This document shows positions 46,929 through 58,015 of a stretch of DNA of 64,000 bases, piece after piece. Position 1 is the first letter of the stretch, and every line of letters begins with the position of its first letter. The position numbers and the translations under genes were made by a program. The DNA lies in NCBI RefSeq assembly GCF_963678635.1, contig NC_087069.1:12156530-12220529 (forward strand), written 5' to 3'. Source of the DNA: Symsagittifera roscoffensis (lineage: Eukaryota > Xenacoelomorpha > Acoela > Convolutidae). The notes under the pieces were generated by a model, which was not told the DNA's origin, made no database searches, and saw only the letters and a list, made by a program, of their open reading frames with translations.

Positions 46929-47113
46929 AGTTTTTCTCAAAAACTACTGTTTCGATTCGTGAAAAATGGTATCAATGGCAAGACCGCCCACTCCATTGTA
47001 TGCCTGCATACATGCCTAGTCTCTTTTTACCGTAACCCATTTTCTACAGCCTTCGAAAAAGTTGCCATTGATACCATTTTTCACAAATCGAAACAGTAGT
47101 TTTTGAGAAAACT
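46929..47113. repeat. Long inverted repeat, 53-bp arms (MITE- or hairpin-like)
   Basis: The arm 46,929-46,981 and the arm 47,061-47,113 are inverse complements over about 53 bases with two or three mismatches; both contain AAACTACTGTTTCGATT/AATCGAAACAGTAGTTT. The loop is about 79 bases. It could be a small inverted-repeat element or produce a stable RNA hairpin. No tandem target duplication was identified. Confidence 0.8.
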
Positions 47114-47189
47114 TATTTTTTGAAATTAGTGAAAATTATTTTCCCAAGCGTCTCAGGGAATGGATTTTTGATCCACTCTTTGGGCTTTT

Positions 47190-48060
47190 TTATTTCTCGA
47201 ATAATACCCTCCAACATCTGAGATTTTTGTGTTCAATGGATTAAACAGGTTAAGGGAAGCTCACCTGCTTTTGCGGTAAGGCCCTTATTCTTTACGACAA
47301 AACTTAAAGCTTTCGGAAAAACATAAATTTTGATTTTTTAACCGTTTTTCAAACTGTTTGACTTTTCTCGAAAACTAACCTCCCTTATCTGAGATTTTGG
47401 GTGCATTGGAGAGAACGGTTTGCGGGATTTCTGTATCTATTGCAAAAATAGGCTGAGTAATGCTACCTGCATTACTGGGGATACCCATGTTTTCTTCCAC
47501 ATTATTTTTATGGCCCTCGGAAAATTCAAATGTTTGATTTTTTTGACCGTTTTTTTTAAACGTTTTGAATTTTCTCAAAAACGACCCTCCCAATTTTGAG
47601 ATTTTGGGTTCTACGGGTTTAACGTGTTGCTTGAATGAAGCTCCCCTGCCCTAGCGACTACGGCCAATTTCGTAAAACGAAATGAATTTTCCTGATAACT
47701 TCCCTCCCTAATCAGATTTTAGGTTCAATGAAAAGACTGCGCTATGAAAAATTGCCGTACATAAGCTACATCCAAGTTTTTTATCACAAAAAACTAATGC
47801 CCTCGGAAAATCAAGTTTTTTAAATATTTTTTAACCGTTTTTTGAATCGTTTTGACTTTCCTCGAAAGGTACCCTCCCAAATGTGGGATTTTGGGCTCAA
47901 TCGATATAAAAAGGAACAAAAGCTTCCTTCTTAAAGCTGTCGCATAGAAATATTTCTTACAAAAAATTTATGGTCCTCAGAAGAGTCATTGTTTTAATTT
48001 CTTGTCCGTTTTCGAAAACTTTGTTTTTTTTTCGAAAAAAAAGTCGAATCTTATATCATA
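47190..48060. repeat. Degenerate tandem repeat, ~120-210-bp units, about five copies
   Basis: Units start with a CCTCCC/GAGATTTTGGGTTCAATGG-like phrase (47,197; 47,376; 47,584; 47,701; 47,870), then a GAAGCTCCCCTGC-like part, a CCCTCGGAAAA part, a GACCGTTTTTT part, and end with TTTTCTCGAAAACTA. Copies differ at 25-40% of sites and in length, so the array is old. Confidence 0.7.
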
Positions 48061-50910
48061 TATCAAGAGTTTAATCGAGACACGAGGTTGTGGGAAGTCT
48101 CTCTGTGTAAACGGCTTAACCTTAAAAATTTTATGAAAATTTTTTGTCAGTGAAAAAATTCTTATTTTTCAAAAAGAATCGAATAAGCTTATGGGTGAAG
48201 CTGAACTTTTGAATTGAAATAACGTATTTCATCTTGCATCTCTACTACAAATTCAGAAACAAATAAGTACCTTTAGATGGGCTCCTGTTCTGTAATTTGT
48301 AATTTTACTAACTCTGATTTTGAATCATTTTAATTACCTTTGTCTTGTTCAATGAGTTCGGCTTATGTTATATCGGCGTTGTTAACTTATGTTGGGTAGT
48401 TTCTTGGGCGAAATATTTTAAACATAGTTGGCTGCTTCAGGAGGGATAGGTTTTGAACATTTTCATTAAAAAATATTTGTAGTTTTAATTTTTTTAACTA
48501 GTTTTGTTTTCGTCTTAACGAGGGTTGACCGAAGTTTTTGGGTTTATTGACCGTTTGCTCATTGATTCTAAAGACTGTTTATGAGTCTCATCCAAGAAAA
48601 TGGCAAAAAAATTGTAGTATAGTTTTTTAACTTATTGCAAATCAATTTTTGAGCTGAATTTTTTTTAAAAAGTGACTTTTCTCAACATCTTGTAATGCAA
48701 TGTTTTAAATTTACTTGAATATTCTCTGCTAATTATTAACTCTGCAATTCAATATTCAAATTTACCGAGACTCCGGTTCATTTCCCTATGTCTAGATTTT
48801 CAGAGCAATTTTTTTTTACTAAACTTGTCGGATTTTATGCTCACTTTTGTTCAAAAATTTATAAGCAGTATCCTTAGATTAACTGCTCGGTATTTTATTA
48901 TAAAATAATTCGCGTAAGTACAAGCAAATCAAAACTTTTTTAAGAGTCGATGAACGAAGTCACACTCTTATATAGTCTTATATAGGTCGTGATGATTCTT
49001 TTTTTCAGGATAAGTCTTTTTTTCAGGAATTTTGTTCAGACTCATTTTTTTTTGCAGTTTGACTTTTGAATTCTGTTTAAATCAGTTCAATTCCTTTGTT
49101 CAAATGAAAGTAAACTCCTCTATCCAACTGCGAAAAAGAAAACTTGACAAAAAACGACTACTTTTTTTGTTTCAAAAGGGGTGTTGTTTTTAGATTCCTC
49201 AGCGAAATAGAAGATTTAGTGATTGATCCAGTTTTCTCAAATTGATTTAATTTCAGCAAAAATTGTCCATCATAAAGTTTTCTACTAAATCAAAAAGCGT
49301 TAACGCTAACTATTTTTTATTCGAATTCGAAAGCTGACAATTTTTTCTTTAAGTTGCGTTCATTGACTCTTTTCTTCTTGTCTGTTGGCTATGTTCAATT
49401 GTTTGCAAAAGTTGAAAATGCAATTCTTGGTTGCTGTTCTTCGGTTTTTTCTAGTTTGTTTTTCAAAAATATTCTCCATTTTTTTCAGGAGATTTTATAT
49501 CCCTTTTATTGTCCATAGAGTATCATATCATATAGAGTATCATATGAATTAGGCGGTTTTGTTTGTGAATTGTTGAAATTCATATTTTCGAAGTGAGAAA
49601 CAGCAAACATATGCTTCAATTTTTGTGTTTTTGAAATAATCATTCACTAACTTTTTAAATTACTTTGAATATGTTATACACAATAAAAAACGCCATGAAA
49701 ATGGATTCCTTTAAGGAAGTCAACAGTTTGTTCTCATTAATTGTCCTTTCGGTTTGCTTACTGGAATATTGAAGAAGTTTATAAAACGGGCCTTGATTGA
49801 TGAAAACTTTCTGCAAACCTTTTCATGCAATGAAATAAATATAAATGTAAAGTTTATTGCTCTATGAGCTTGCCTTAAAACTTCAATTTTTGTAGTGGAA
49901 CGATTCCAGCTTTGGCAACGAATTGAATATAAAAAGTATGCACTATTTGCAAGTCAATTCAAGCAATGAAACGAAAACAAATCAGTATTCAATTTTGTAT
50001 ACCAAGTGGTGCGAAACACGGCTTTGCCTGTGTTTTTAATGTTGGGCTCTTTTTCCTTCCCTCCACCTGCAAATTTTTATAATTTAAATTTTTGTTCACA
50101 TCGTCCGATTAACATGAAAATTGTCATGCAGACCAATTAGGCCGTGACAAACATATTTGGTCTTCATAATTAACCTTGTGAAACTACTCGTAAGACCATA
50201 AAATTGATGCTAGTGTGAGTTGACAGGAAAAGGAAAAAGAGGCAATTTTAGAATTTAGCAAATTAGACAGTACTCCCAACTTTTCTGAAACAGACGCGCT
50301 GAATGAGAGTCCCGTAAATTAGACTTATCCATTTTTTCAGGACATGTGAGCGTGCATGTTAGACAACCTTGCGAGAACTTGTTGTCCTACTAAGTTATCA
50401 ACAGCAGTTTCAAATCAAAACTTTTTGACTTAAAAATTAAGAACAAATTAATCAAGCGTTGAACAAAATTTTGTTCATGCTTTTTGGTTTGCATAGGTTC
50501 ATCTTTTTTTTTCTTTTTGCTTATTAATATCCAAGGGTAAAACAAAGTTTAACATTTGGTTTTTTTGAAGTTGATCGCGAAACTCCAGCCCAGCTCGTAA
50601 ATTTGCTATTTGTCAAGTTATTGTATAGCATGTAGTTTTACACAAATTTTAAATTGACCTCCTTTTCAATGACCATCATTTTCAATGTCTTTTTTCAGTA
50701 ATTAGCTAAAAGGAGTGCAGTCGATGAAAAAAGTTGCCAAAATCAGAAGAATTTTATTAAAATATTATATCAAACTAAGTTAAAACATTATCAGACGGCA
50801 TAGTTAGAGATAGATATTTCAAATAAGTGTTAGTTCTAGTGTTGATTAGTTAGTTAATTTTTTATTCTCAATTTGGGAAATTGTTTTCATAGTAGTTGGA
50901 CTATATTTAA
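48061..50910. other. AT-rich stretch with no recognisable gene
   Basis: No long frame, RNA gene or family repeat seen on either strand over about 2.8 kb. There are T-rich runs followed by CAG (splice-acceptor-like), which could make parts of it intronic, but nothing supports a specific exon. A small ATCATAT-type tandem lies near 49,515-49,550. Confidence 0.4.
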
Positions 50911-50916
50911 TGTACA

Positions 50917-50922
50917 TTTATT
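50917..50922 (-). terminator. Candidate polyadenylation signal of the spliced gene
   Basis: AATAAA on the minus strand overlaps the stop codon of the gene at 50,918-53,862, the usual position for a very short 3' end. Confidence 0.5.
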
Positions 50923-53862
50923 TTACAATTACATGCGGAAGATTAAAACTACTACTGAGTCTGCCTTTATAGCTGGTTATTTGAATCAGTTCCTCGAAAG
51001 CTTTAATGTGAGTCCATTTGTTTCGGATCAGCCTCGAAATATATCCCGCATTGCAGTTTCCGAATTCTTCGAATTGAACTTGGGTGAGTAACAAACTTGC
51101 AGGGAAACCTTCTTTGAGAAGAATTTTAATAGACGTCACCAATTGCTCTGAGGATTGTATTAAATTTTGACGGGTGACTGATACACCTGAATATTTATCT
51201 CTGTAATTAAAAGATTAAGTTTTGGTATGGCTTGAAGAATTAGATTGTTTGAAAACGCGCTCAAGATATAGTTTCCAGAAATATGAAATCAGAAAACCGT
51301 TTGATCACTAGGAAAGATAGTATTCACCTTGAAACTATTTTCTTGGTCTTTTGTATTCATGCTAATATGATCGTAGTTTTGATTCATCATTATAGAGCAT
51401 TTGATATCACAAAATAGGCTTTTGAGGTTTTCTTGTTATTTTAACAAATGTTTTGCTATACCTGAAAAATAACAGTTTTGGAGTATAAAACTGCAAGTAT
51501 GAAAAATTATCTTACAAATTAGCAATTATATGTTTCCCTGAACATATTGGCCCGTCAAAATTTGTACCTGCATTTTCTTCTGTAGCTTGATCACGATACC
51601 AAAATGATAACAGCATGTTTATAACATGTGTACTGCGATTCTTGTCCATTTTGTAGTAATTGGTCATTTCAGCCTCTACCAAGCACTTGTCTATTGATCC
51701 CAGGAAATCAATAGCCCATTGGATATTATCAGGCTGCAGTGTCTCGCACGCTCGGTAAAGTAACCCTCTATCGTAAAATTTAGTGCTGAGGCATTGTTGG
51801 TGTGAGAGTATTTTGTCGTCTACAGATAGGTCTGGATCATAGCCGATGTACTGTTTAAATGGGAGTAGATGTGAGACGGGATATAGTATCAGATACAAGA
51901 AATTGAAGCTGTTACAACGGAGACCATAATCTACACATCTTGCTAACGCTTCTGCGTCGAAGAAAAACGAAATCGGCTGGCTTTCTTCTTTGCAATCAGA
52001 CAAAGTGTCAATCACAGCCCTAATTTTTTTGTCTATAATTTCACCGCGAGTTTCAACGAGTCTAACGACTGGGTAACTTTTGTTGAAAAGTTTAAACTCA
52101 AGATTAAGAATATTGGGAAATTGAAGAAGCTTCCGGATGCAGCTAAATAAAACATCCATATTCTCTAATGAGTAGGCAGCGTTTAAAATACCGTGTTTTA
52201 ATCCAAGCTGACTAGTGTACTCATGGAGACTATCTAAAGTGACAGTCTGACAGGGAATAGTTTTAAACTTTTCAAAGTCTTTGGTTCGGCAAATTTCAAT
52301 CAATTTTCTTTCAATCAATTCAATCTTTTCCGAACAATCTTCAGCATCTTTGCTCCGGAGCATCATAGGAGAGTTTGTTTCAGTTAAAAACAGGAGTTTT
52401 AGTATGAAATTTATGGGAATACAATTTCCTTCATTAGTTCCTCTGGGAGTGATATCTGTCAAGTTTATGAACAGGTACCAAGTGAAAAACTCCACAAACC
52501 ACCGGAAACGTACTTCACCCTTTTTAAGCAATAAGTTTCTATCTGATGGCAGTGTTTCATTTGTCGTTTTGTTGTAATGTTTAAATCTGAACATGTTAAT
52601 TGCATCACGTGCATCATAACTGAGGACAATTTCGTTCAATAAATTCTTCCTTGAGTAACATCGTTTGATTTCGCGGTTGAAATTCTGTTTCTCGGATTCT
52701 GTCATCTGGCTTTGGAATATCCAAGATATGGTAAAGTTTTCCAAACTGAAGTGGTCCCACAGAAGCCCAAAAGGTAAGCCGTTTTTCATCAGTACTAACA
52801 ATCCTCGGTAGATGTCCTGGTCGGTTTTACCTGACGACATTAACTCAGTTACAAGTGTGTTCTCGCCGATTGAAAGAGGTTCAATTTCCCAAAGCAGACT
52901 CGGGTTGGAAATGTTCAGCAGAAAACGCATTGACCAGCTGATATTTTCATGTTTTCCAGTCTTGCAGGCGTCGAAGAGCAACCCATTGTTCCACCCATAC
53001 TTTTTCAGAAAGTTCAGATACGCATTTCTGTCTTCCGTCTTCATGTTCAGTGGAAATAGGCTGTAGCTGCATGGCTCATATTGTGATCCGATACTTCTTA
53101 ATGTCGTGTGATAAAACGAATAGAATTCCAAGATGAAATGAAAAATAACCAGCCCTTTGTTAACATCCAGAGGTTCTGGGTGCCAACCAATTTTTTTGTA
53201 GAACTGAATGAAACTCGAAAAATAAAGAGAATCTTTGGGAGCAATTTTCGAAAAAGATCTGTGCGTGCTGACGAGATGCTGCATTTCCCATTCAAGAAGC
53301 TTGTAATGTTTCGTTCGTAATAAGTGCACCAAATTATAAACTGTTGAATTTCGCTCACTTTCTATGGCTAGCTGTAGAAGCCATTTGCCGCCAAAATGGC
53401 TAGTTACAATCATATCATACTGTTCACTACTTGCACATTGTTGCAGAGTTGGTAACAAGATAAGTAAACGCGCACATTCATCAATTTCAAAGGTTTGTAA
53501 GTCTTCAAGGTCCTGAAATCCCTCAATGGATTTGATCCAAGAGTTTATTTGATCTACTATAGTTTTAGCTCGAATTTGTTTGTCGAATAACAAAACCAGA
53601 ATATGCATTACAACCAGGTCGATATCTTCAATGTATGAGCTCATTGCATTTCTCAAAACCGAAGATAGAGTTCTGGACCCATACATATCAGTTATCTCCG
53701 ATTCGAGGTTTTCAACGCTGTAGGACCTGAGAGTTTTCAATGAAAAAAGAACCTTCGAAGTTTCCCTTGTTCTTAATGCGTGAAAAAATAGGAACAGTGG
53801 ACGCTCATTCGACGTCAATAGCTCACAGGTTTTTGAAGAGAGTACAGATGAGTTATTTTTTC
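50918..53862 (-). CDS. Spliced gene of unknown family with duplicated helical-repeat units (5' exons not found)
   Basis: Exons 53,862-51,516 and 51,200-50,918 are joined by a 315-base intron (GTAAG donor, TTAATTACAG acceptor) with matching phase; the reading frame crosses to DKYSGVSVTRQ. The first exon is preceded by GTGTTTCAG, so an upstream exon with the true start is probably missing from this list. About 875 residues are visible, with no domain I recognise. A unit recurs: GLLFDACKTG..NISWSMRFLL near 52,990-52,920 and RGLLYRACETL..NIQWAIDFL near 51,765-51,700, followed by VLMKNGLPFGLLWDHFSLE in the first and ILLKEGFPASLLLTQVQFEE in the second (in the last exon). Period is about 413 residues. 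The layout recalls very diverged ankyrin-like helical pairs. That the last exon supplies the end of the second unit supports the splice. No signal peptide or membrane segment seen. Confidence 0.75.
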
Positions 53863-54529
53863 CTGAAACACTTTTTTATTTAATAAATTTTAAACTCTAA
53901 ATTTGAATGTAATTGCTTGCTGTCAGGGGTCGATCTAGAATTTTCTCGAGGGTCGGATTTTCAAAAAATGGAAATGTCTGACTAACTTTTTTTAAGTCGA
54001 CCAGATTGATTTTCTGTGCTCTCCCAAATCTCTACAAAGATCCTTATATGACCAAATTTTCTGCGCCCTAGACAAAAATTTAAAAAAACAGGACAAAATC
54101 ATTTTTAAGCACTTTTTTGGAAAATTTTGACAAAGGGGTGTTCATTATAGATTTTTTATGTATGTTCTTTTGTTCCCACTTTCGAAGACAGTTATGTAAT
54201 TTTTTTCGGTGAAACGGTGTTTTCTTTCAGGTTAAAGTGGACATAAATTTGAACAAATTTTCACAGTATAGGTTTTTGTGGCACATAATTTTTTACTTTT
54301 GAGAAAACCACGGCAATGATTATTTGAAGAGAAAAAAGATGGGTTACAAGTTTTAACAAAAATTTTTTTAAAAACTACTCAGAATTATTCAAATTTCCAT
54401 CAACGCATGGCATATACTGCACTGCGCTCAATTCAAGATCAACAAAGCCCGTTTTCGTAATTAAAATGTTACAACTTTTTATACAGTTTGGTTTTGTAGA
54501 TGCGCGCGTTGAAAGGTTTATGTTTTTTA
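53863..54529. other. Upstream region of the spliced gene, nothing assigned
   Basis: AT-rich, probably intron or promoter of the minus-strand gene. No convincing upstream exon could be chosen. Confidence 0.4.
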
Positions 54530-54539
54530 ACGTGTCTGT

Positions 54540-54592
54540 ACAAAACAGTCCTATACAAAACAGTACAATACAAAACAGTCCGAAAAAACATA
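54540..54592 (+). repeat. Outer left inverted repeat of the MULE element
   Basis: Three units of TACAAAACAGT(C/A)C followed by CGAAAAAACA; the inverse complement is at 56,840-56,880 with TGATGTTTCGGACTGTTTTG. Confidence 0.6.
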
Positions 54593-55140
54593 GCAAAGTA
54601 CAAACAAGACTGCTCGTATCAGGGCGAAGCCCTGAATGTTCCGACTGCCTTTTAAGGTTTATGGAGCAGTAATAACATAAATATCATTAACAAATTAAAC
54701 GTAAAAAAATGAAACAAAAAAATTCCAAAATTTGAAACTTTTTCTTTGAAATTCATCCCCCCACACGCCATATAAACTACTAAAGAATAGATTTCACTCC
54801 TTGTAACGAATGAATTATGGCAAATAAGCTTCTTTCAACCAATTTGGAACGATTTCTAAGGCGGATTAAATCTCCGCTTACGCGTTAATTGCGCGAAATA
54901 TATCGCAAGTTAATTGTCCCAAATTGACCAAAATGGCAATCTTTGAACCCCCATAACTTTACGAAAAATGATCACAGGTGAAATATTTTTTCAAATTTAA
55001 GCTCAGGACAACAATACTTTTTGAATGATATAAAAAAAATTCCGTCAAAAATGGCTTGTTAAAAAGTCGAAATTTGTCTGAAAAAAAAACCACCCCGAGC
55101 ACAAATAATCCGTTACTTTCGTATCGAAAGTCGGAACAAA

Positions 55141-55195
55141 AAACAGTCCCATACAAAACAGTCCCAAAAATAGTCCAAAAAACAGTCCCTTTGAT
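55141..55195 (+). repeat. Inner left inverted repeat of the MULE element
   Basis: AAACAGTCCCATACAAAACA and following bases match, inverted, the sequence at 56,796-56,824. Two further AACAGTCC units follow on the right. Confidence 0.7.
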
Positions 55196-55385
55196 CGAAG
55201 CGATAATTGTTCTGGAAGCTGATAAGTAATTTTATCTCATATTAAACACATTTTGCTTCCAACTAATCCGGATAACAATAGGTAGTATAGTAGTATAGAG
55301 AAATTAGAACAACCTAGATAACAGCAGCGGCCACTCAATAAAAGCAGTAATATTCGAAACATTAAAGTTAACGCAATTTAAAAAA

Positions 55386-56255
55386 ATGGACTCTTTTTTT
55401 AATCCAAGCAAAAAGAAACAGGTTGTGCAATCTGTTTCATTTGCAAACACTTGACAACACTCAATAGAAACGAAATTCACTATCTATCGATAGAAATCAT
55501 ACTTACAAACAAAAATTCTGAGTTACTAATTTCTGAAGGGTATGCTTATATCAAACACAGAGCACTGGCAGACAACTCCCTTTCCTGGCGCTGCGCACAA
55601 AGTAGTTGCAATGGCCGTGTGCGTACAAAGGAGGACTCCGTTGAGATTGTTAAAGATCACTGCCACTTCCCCGATCCAGCTGACATCGAAAAACGTAAGT
55701 TCAGAAGAGCACTTAAAGATCGAGCAGCAGTATCCGATGTAACAGCGCGGCAGACTATTTTCGCAGCCCAACGTGATGTGAACCGAGAAACAGCTGTTCA
55801 TTTATCTAGTTATTCTGCTAATCAGCCAGCTGTAAATAGAATTCGACGCGAAAAAGACCAAAGATGGCATAGCCAACATGCTGACTGGCTTTGAACTACC
55901 ACTGCCTCTACAGAATACCCACGATGGAGAGCAGTTCCTTCTTCACAATTCTGGTCCCCAAGATGAAAATCGGGTTATTGTGTTCGCCACATTACCTGAA
56001 TTAGACTTACTATCTTTATATGATGATTGGTTCTGTGATGGAACGTTTTCGACTGCTCCCACTGTTTTCTATCAGATTTATACTATACACGCTTCTGCTG
56101 AAGGATGCCTTATACCTATTGTTTACGCTCTGCTACCCGACAAAAAGGAATCAACTTATTGTCACCTTCTCAGTATTCTAAAAGTTGATTCCCCAAAACG
56201 CGTCACGATTGATTTTGAAGTAGCTGTGCGAAAATCAATATTAGCTACCCATTAG
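55386..56255 (+). pseudogene. FLYWCH/MULE transposase, truncated
   Basis: An ATG at 55,386 opens a short frame (MDSFFNPSKKKQ) that stops within 30 codons. The frame 55,451-55,894 then holds a FLYWCH-type finger: GYAYIKHRALADNSLSWRCA, SSCNGRVRT and DHCHFPD, with the Cys-Cys-His-His pattern C-x5-C-x~20-H-x-H. The frame 55,878-56,255 overlaps it by 17 bases and carries the MULE core start: LDLLSLYDDWFCDGTF with the first catalytic Asp, YQIYTIHA, CLIPIVYALLPDKKESTYCHLLSIL, then IDFEVAVR with the second acidic site. It ends at a stop before the last catalytic Glu. FLYWCH-MULE transposases are common in insects and nematodes. At least two frameshifts and a truncation mean it is inactive. Confidence 0.75.
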
Positions 56256-56597
56256 AGTGCTCAAATTCAGTTTTGTTTTTTTTTCCAAATGAGTCAAAGT
56301 TCCTGGAGACATGTTCAGTCGTCAGGCAATACTCACAATTACAACAGTGACCTTAATTTTCGCGAACTTATTCGAATGCTTCTCGCAACTTTTCCAAGTT
56401 AATTAATTTTCTTGATTTTTTTCAAAATTGAGCTAGAGTCGATTTGGTACCGGCAAAATAATGATTACATACAAGGTGTTGATTTTTCTTTTCCCCCGCC
56501 CAACCTTCTAAGGTTGAACCCTTTTTTGTACCCTAGATATACCCGTTATCATATTTACCCGAATTTCAACTTTTTCGGAAAATTGGAAAATTTTTTG

Positions 56598-56670
56598 TGC
56601 CTCCGGAGATTAGATCTTTTTATCTCTAGAGTTTGAGACTAACGCTTTAACCACTATACCATAAGTCCTT
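56598..56670 (-). repeat. tRNA-like segment (SINE head or tRNA relic)
   Basis: The minus strand reads ACTTATGGTATAGTGGTTAA, a good A box/D-arm match, and about 40 bases later AGATCTAATCTCCGG, close to a B box of the GGTTCGAATCTCC type. The T arm is degenerate, so a working tRNA is doubtful. Confidence 0.45.
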
Positions 56671-56795
56671 TGATTTTCATCCAAATTATTGTTCCAACTT
56701 TGGCTCTTTGATTTTTAATTGCCCCTGTTTGAGGTTTCAAAGCGTAGATCAATTTTGTCAGCGCCAAAAGATCAAGGTCAAGAAATTCAACTGGT

Positions 56796-56880
56796 TTTGG
56801 ACTGTTTTGTATGGGACTGTTTTTTAAAACCTTTTTTTTGATGTTTCGGACTGTTTTGTATGGGAATGTTTTGTATATGT
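56796..56880 (-). repeat. Right inverted repeats (inner and outer) of the MULE element
   Basis: GGACTGTTTTGTATGGGACTG at 56,799 pairs with the inner left repeat, and GGACTGTTTTGTATGGGAAT at 56,848 with the outer left repeat. Confidence 0.7.
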
Positions 56881-57183
56881 ACCTTTTTAAATTGCCTTGA
56901 GATCAGGTCTCCGTTTTTATACGGGCATTCTTTTAGTTTTTTTAAGACAACGTAGATGTATTTTTGAAAATATCAGTAAAAGCTCAAGCTAATTTTGCAA
57001 TGCTTAGATCAAACTTGTGATCAAAATTTCATTTTATCTGTTAAAACTACATTTCTTTAAAACGCAACTAAAATGTGCCGTTGAAAAATTTTGTTTCACC
57101 GGAATGTTAAATGTTTCGGATTCGAACTTTGCATAAGGTTATCAATCTTCAGTTTTCAGTTCTTCCAAACCTAATTGCTTGAT

Positions 57184-57222
57184 GGAAAGAAAGAAAGCAA
57201 GAAATAAAGAAAGGAAGGAAAC
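57184..57222. repeat. GAAA/GGAA-rich microsatellite
   Basis: Imperfect run of GAAA, GCAA and GGAA units on the plus strand. Confidence 0.7.
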
Positions 57223-58015
57223 AACACTTCATCACGGATAAACTCTAGGGTAGTTCGGGCCGGATGTTCCAATAAAAAAATTTATATCGCTTTTGAAAAA
57301 AAAACAGTTGACAATGAGTTGATGCACATTATCTTTGATACTTTGAGCACCTACAAGTGTTAATGATGCTAATAAAACAGCAAATTAAGGTTAGTGAGTC
57401 TACAAATTAACGCTTTTGCGAGCTTAGATTCAACATTCAAATCATTAAACGTTTCAAACCAAGGGCATGACCTCAGCTGATGTTTTAGCGCGGATTTTGA
57501 TACATGATGATTTCATCATAGAATTAGAAAAATCTCATCGTTTTTCATAAACATAGATGTCATTATGGTGAGCAGAAGCACTCACGAGAATTTAAAATCG
57601 CGCATGCTGGCGGGGGAAACACTTCTCATTTTTTTTTACAAGTTTTATCATAATCTGTTATCAAAAACAAATTTGTTGTCAAAGACAGAGGGAATTCTTA
57701 AAGAATCGACCTTATAATACCAGTCTTGTTGATTACCCGCTTCTACTACTTCCAAAAATCAAATTTCAAGTTTAGGAATTACCGGCAGTAAAAAAAGCAA
57801 AGAAAGCGAGCAAAAGTGAACATTTTCTAGGAATTGTTGTGATTCAGTATTTACTGCTAATTATTTGAATTGAAGAGGTCTTTTTATTGCTGACGTTGAT
57901 ACGTCCAGTCTCTCAGACATAGAAAAGACTCTCTCCTTCTGAGAGTAATTCACTTATCATCTTTTATCCTTTTGAATCGGAACAGACAGAGTTAGCTCAA
58001 CAAAGTAACATTTTA
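57223..58015. other. No recognisable gene; may include the 5' LTR of the next fossil
   Basis: No frame or RNA gene seen. The end of the stretch (TTTTATCA before TGGCGCAGTCGA) fits an LTR end, but no matching right-hand repeat was found by eye. Confidence 0.35.

Larger units (their letters stand above)
54530..56885 (+). mobile_element. MULE-type DNA transposon with FLYWCH-like zinc finger
   Basis: A decayed transposase (55,386-56,255) lies between inverted repeats built of TACAAAACAGTCC units. The inner pair, 55,141-55,169 and 56,796-56,824, matches at all but one or two of about 29 positions. The outer pair, 54,540-54,592 and 56,840-56,880, is less exact. Either the element is 1.7 kb with a second repeat pair outside, or 2.35 kb with compound ends. 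A tRNA-like segment sits in its 3' half on the other strand. Confidence 0.7.

Noticed and set aside
50873-51091. Plus-strand frame ending at a GTGAGT donor-like site
   Set aside because: It is antisense to the last exon of the minus-strand gene, whose intron phase and repeat content fit much better.
54375-54596. Minus-strand frame starting with a Cys/Phe/Leu-rich hydrophobic repeat as an upstream exon of the spliced gene
   Set aside because: Its hydrophobic part is only the translated inverted-repeat units of the MULE element.
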